Assembly: GCF_900184735.1 (NCBI RefSeq)
Contig: NZ_LT855405.1
Location: 248,001-312,000 of the forward strand
Length of the DNA: 64,000 bases
Direction of reading: 5' to 3'
DNA from: Paucisalibacillus globulus
Lineage (GTDB): Bacteria; Bacillota; Bacilli; Bacillales; Amphibacillaceae
Below, piece by piece: positions 61,226 through 64,000 of the stretch. The position numbers and the translations under genes were made by a program. Position 1 is the stretch's first letter, and each line of letters opens with the position of its first letter. The notes beneath the pieces are model-generated. The model saw only the letters and a list, made by a program, of their open reading frames with translations, made no database searches and was not told where the DNA came from.

Positions 61226-62029
61226 TTATTTAAGACCAGACATTTGGATCCCTTCCGTGAAATAACGTTGGAAGAATAAGAAAATCAAAAATGTAGGTAT
61301 AAACGACAAGGTTGAACCTGCCATCTCAATACCAAAGTTTCCTTCCTTACCTAGTAATGACGCAAGTCCGACAGTTACCGGATACATTTTTTCTTGTGTC
61401 ATAAAGATAAGTGGTTGGAATAAGTCATTCCAATTGGAAATAAATGAGAATGTACCAACCGTCGCGACTACCGGTAATGATAGCGGTAGAATAATCTTGA
61501 AGAAAATTTGAACATCATTGGCACCATCAATATATGCTGCTTCTTCAAAGTCATTCGGAATACCTTGTAGGAATTGACGTACAAGGAACACACCCATAAT
61601 TCCCCATAATTCCGGTACGATCAATGCCCAGTAAGTGTTGATCCACTCAAATTGTGCAAACATAATATATTTCGGGATGATTAACAATTGCTGTGGGATC
61701 ATAATAACGGCCATGAATACCCAGAAAATAGTCTCCCTACCCGGGAACTGTTTCTTCGCAAATATATATCCCAAAATAGCACATAAGAACATCTGACTAA
61801 ATACCGGTATAACTGTTATTACAACCGAGTTAAATATCCAGCGCATAAACACACCATCCCGGAAAATGTACAAATAGTTACCTAAGGATGGATCTTCTGG
61901 AATCCAGAAAAACGGGTCCAGAAGTGCATATTCAATTTCCTTCAGTGAGCCAAGTAGCATAATGAGAAATGGCAACAGAAAACTAAATGCAAGTATAAAT
62001 AATAATAAGTATTTAATAATCTTTTTCAT
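61226..62029 (-). CDS. Carbohydrate ABC transporter permease (CUT1, MalG type)
   Basis: A 267-residue six-helix protein with EAA loop FEEAAYIDGANDVQIFFKI and the tail QRYFTEGIQMSGLK. Partner of the permease at 62044. As in the first CUT1 system, no ATPase gene is seen. Confidence 0.92.
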   Translation of the reverse strand: MKKIIKYLLLFILAFSFLLPFLIMLLGSLKEIEYALLDPFFWIPEDPSLGNYLYIFRDGVFMRWIFNSVVITVIPVFSQMFLCAILGYIFAKKQFPGRETIFWVFMAVIMIPQQLLIIPKYIMFAQFEWINTYWALIVPELWGIMGVFLVRQFLQGIPNDFEEAAYIDGANDVQIFFKIILPLSLPVVATVGTFSFISNWNDLFQPLIFMTQEKMYPVTVGLASLLGKEGNFGIEMAGSTLSFIPTFLIFLFFQRYFTEGIQMSGLK

Positions 62030-62043
62030 GCTTCTGAACCCCC

Positions 62044-62976
62044 TTAGTAGATTGCTGTATCCTTGCCAATATATTTACGTTGAATTAACGAAACAATTAA
62101 GATAATAAAGAATAAGGCATAGGATAATACAGCTGCATAACTTAGGTTCAAGTTAGTAAATCCTTGCTGATAGAGATAGAACACAATGGTAGTTGTTGCA
62201 TAGTTCGGCCCACCACCGGTTAATAGATACGCAGAATCAAAGATTTGGAACGAACCGATTGTTGTAATAATAGCAACATAGAAGTGGATCGGCTTTAGTA
62301 ATGGAAAGGTAATCTTCCAAAAAATCTTTGACTTTGATGCTCCATCAATTTTTGCAGCTTCATACAATTCCTTAGGGATCGACTGTAGCCCAGCAAAATA
62401 ATAAATCATCGTACTCCCTGCTACCTTTAAAATACTAAGTCCAGCAAGTACAATTAGTGCTTGACTAGAGTCCGATAGAAATAATTGAGGTTCTATGCCA
62501 AAAAAACCGATAATCCAGTTGATTAGACCAGATTCTGTACCACGGAATAACCATCCCCATAATCCAGCAATGATAACAAAGGATGTAACAACTGGCAGAA
62601 AGAAAATTCCTTTAAAGAACCCAGCAAAACGCACACCGGAATTAATAATTAACGCAAGTATTAGCCCTAAAGCCATAGTCGGTACAATATAGTAAACGGA
62701 AAACATAAATGTATTCCAAAGCGCTTTCCACGCTAGTTTATCCTGGAAGAAATGCATCCAATGTTTCAAGCCAACCCATTCATGGTTTCCGATAATTTTC
62801 CAGTCCATAAAAGTAAGAACAAAACTAAATAAAAAGGGAAAAACTTGAAATATCGCAAAGTGGATTAAGATTGGAAATAAGAACAGATAAACGATGGCAT
62901 TTTTACGAAAACGCTCTTTAAAAGGTAATTTATTCTTCTTTTTGTTTATGTTTGGATTGTTCTTCTTCAGTGTCAT
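62044..62976 (-). CDS. Carbohydrate ABC transporter permease (CUT1, MalF type)
   Basis: A 310-residue membrane protein with a Lys/Asn-rich cytoplasmic N-terminus, six helices and the EAA loop KELYEAAKIDGASKSKIFWK. GTG 62979 and ATG 62976 are adjacent; AGGA with 9-nt spacing favours the ATG. It follows the binding-protein gene by 70 bp. Confidence 0.92.
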   Translation of the reverse strand: MTLKKNNPNINKKKNKLPFKERFRKNAIVYLFLFPILIHFAIFQVFPFLFSFVLTFMDWKIIGNHEWVGLKHWMHFFQDKLAWKALWNTFMFSVYYIVPTMALGLILALIINSGVRFAGFFKGIFFLPVVTSFVIIAGLWGWLFRGTESGLINWIIGFFGIEPQLFLSDSSQALIVLAGLSILKVAGSTMIYYFAGLQSIPKELYEAAKIDGASKSKIFWKITFPLLKPIHFYVAIITTIGSFQIFDSAYLLTGGGPNYATTTIVFYLYQQGFTNLNLSYAAVLSYALFFIILIVSLIQRKYIGKDTAIY

Positions 62977-63046
62977 CACCTTATTTCCTGTATAAGATAA
63001 GACAGAGTGAGCATGTTGACTTTACCCCCTCTGTCCTTTTCCTACA

Positions 63047-64000
63047 TTATTGGCTTACAGCAGCTTCGATTGCTTCTGCTGCAGAATCAGCTGCTTCTTG
63101 TGGTGTTTTCTTACCTTCCATCATCGTCTGTAATTCAGCTTGAATCATCGGCATGATGTCACGTCCTTTAGGGTGAATAACACCAGGAAGTGCATATTGT
63201 GTATACGATGCTAATTGAGCTAGGTATGGCTGCTCATCAAAAATATCCTTCGCAGATTCTCTAGTTGGAATGTATTGTGTAACTTCATTAAATGTACGTT
63301 GGTTGTCAGCATTCGTTAATACTTTTACAAACTCAGCTGCAGTGGCAGGGTTATCCGTGTTAGAAGGTATAACAAACATACCAACTGTACCATATGTTAC
63401 TTTTTCTTTATTTTCTAATGGTGAACCAATTACGAAATCAATCTCACCATTCTTTTGCAGATTGCTTAACGTAATACCAGATCCAAGTACAGCTAACATG
63501 TCTCCACTATTCCAAATTGCATCATGTTCCATTGCTGTAATAGAATCTTCTGGAATCCATCCATTTTCATACATATCGTTAACAAAGGTAAATGCTTCTA
63601 CACCAGCTTCGTTATTGATTAATACTTCATCATCCTGTGTTAACACTTCTCCACCAGCTTGCCATAGGTATGGATATAGTGTTCCATTCATGGAACCCCC
63701 ACCTTGGAAAGTTGTTGCATAGAAGCCATTTGCTTTTGCTTTTTCTGCCCAAGCTTTAAACTCATCCCAAGTCTCTGGTAGATTCTCAGGATCTTCTCCA
63801 ATTGCTTCGATTACTTCTTTATTATAAAAGTAAGTATAAGCTTCTTGTAAGATTGGTAGACCATAAGTCTTGTCTTGCCATTTAGTAGATACTAAGGCCG
63901 TATCAACAAAATCGCTTAAATCAAAGTCTTCTAGATAAGGATCAAGTTCTAAGAGCATTCCTTCATTTGCATATTGTGGCATTTGGTCTGGAATTGCATA
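63047..64000 (-). CDS. Extracellular sugar-binding protein (partial, C-terminal part)
   Basis: At least 317 residues of a family-1 solute-binding protein; the frame is open to the window edge and the signal peptide lies outside. Typical segments: YFYNKEVIEAIGEDPENLPE, TWDEFKAWAEKAKANGF, EFVKVLTNADNQRTF and GKKTPQEAADSAAEAI near the end. It delivers the substrate of the 45.9-64 kb catabolic cluster to the permeases at 62044 and 61226. It ends in SQ about 70 bp before the permease start. Confidence 0.9.
   Translation of the reverse strand, partial: YAIPDQMPQYANEGMLLELDPYLEDFDLSDFVDTALVSTKWQDKTYGLPILQEAYTYFYNKEVIEAIGEDPENLPETWDEFKAWAEKAKANGFYATTFQGGGSMNGTLYPYLWQAGGEVLTQDDEVLINNEAGVEAFTFVNDMYENGWIPEDSITAMEHDAIWNSGDMLAVLGSGITLSNLQKNGEIDFVIGSPLENKEKVTYGTVGMFVIPSNTDNPATAAEFVKVLTNADNQRTFNEVTQYIPTRESAKDIFDEQPYLAQLASYTQYALPGVIHPKGRDIMPMIQAELQTMMEGKKTPQEAADSAAEAIEAAVSQ

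Noticed and set aside
1-64000. CRISPR array, tRNA or rRNA genes, prophage or IS transposase
   Set aside because: No regularly spaced short repeats with unique spacers, no cloverleaf-like or rRNA sequences, and no transposase or phage protein among the coding regions; the repeats found are dispersed single elements.

Overview
The window is a low-GC chromosomal segment of a Firmicute, very probably a Bacillaceae close to the halophilic/alkaliphilic genera (Oceanobacillus, Virgibacillus or Gracilibacillus type). The evidence is strong GGAGG-type ribosome sites, SpeD and KipI/KipA/YcsF proteins of Bacillus type, CcpA-like sites, SigA-type promoters, and two classes of dispersed intergenic repeat that I associate with Bacillaceae. 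The genus is a guess. There are no rRNA or tRNA genes, CRISPR arrays, phage genes or transposase genes. Nearly all of the DNA is accessory carbon-source uptake and catabolism, mostly on the minus strand.

Layout. 0-2 kb: end of a TRAP transporter operon (dctP, dctQ, partial dctM). 2-5 kb: a VWA protein divergent from a small putative regulator, a conserved hypothetical and an aldo/keto reductase. 5-10 kb: a four-gene 2-oxoacid/acetoin dehydrogenase operon (E1a, E1b, E2, E3). 10-14 kb: SorC-type regulator plus a galactitol-type PTS with a class II aldolase. 14-21.6 kb: a second galactitol-type PTS operon with a PRD regulator, two zinc dehydrogenases and a DeoC-like aldolase, divergent from transketolase (21.8-23.8 kb). 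24-26.6 kb: 5-oxoprolinase genes pxpB, pxpC and pxpA. 26.8-31.7 kb: CUT1 ABC importer with MurQ and a HAD phosphatase. 31.9-40.4 kb: LacI-controlled ribose-type ABC importer with two Gfo/Idh oxidoreductases and a divergent TIM-barrel isomerase. 40.7-45.8 kb: membrane-stress/polyamine island (membrane-fused spermidine synthase-like protein, DUF350, DUF4247 lipoprotein, PspA, DUF4178, divergent speD). 45.9-58.5 kb: a twelve-gene catabolic operon (NAD epimerase, DHDPS-like aldolase, zinc dehydrogenase, three Gfo/Idh proteins plus a degenerate relative, FAD oxidoreductase, CE7 esterase, TIM isomerase, NagA, GNAT). 58.8-64 kb: its divergent GGDEF-like/HTH regulator, another Gfo/Idh protein and a CUT1 ABC importer running off the window.

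How the parts work together. The most informative signal is regulatory. The 2-oxoacid dehydrogenase operon and the SorC-linked PTS operon have the same promoter architecture: -35, 17 bp, -10, 1 bp, then a 34-bp operator identical at 26 positions. This predicts one SorC regulon joining sugar uptake and aldol cleavage to an acyl-CoA-forming dehydrogenase. The 45.9-64 kb block looks like a complete but unassigned pathway for an acetylated (amino) sugar derivative. A small GGTGCCTGTCACTTCCCG repeat occurs at seven intergenic sites, almost always beside a terminator hairpin, and at one site it has rewritten the C-terminus of SpeD. Two copies of a GC-rich 330-bp palindromic element lie 7.7 kb apart.
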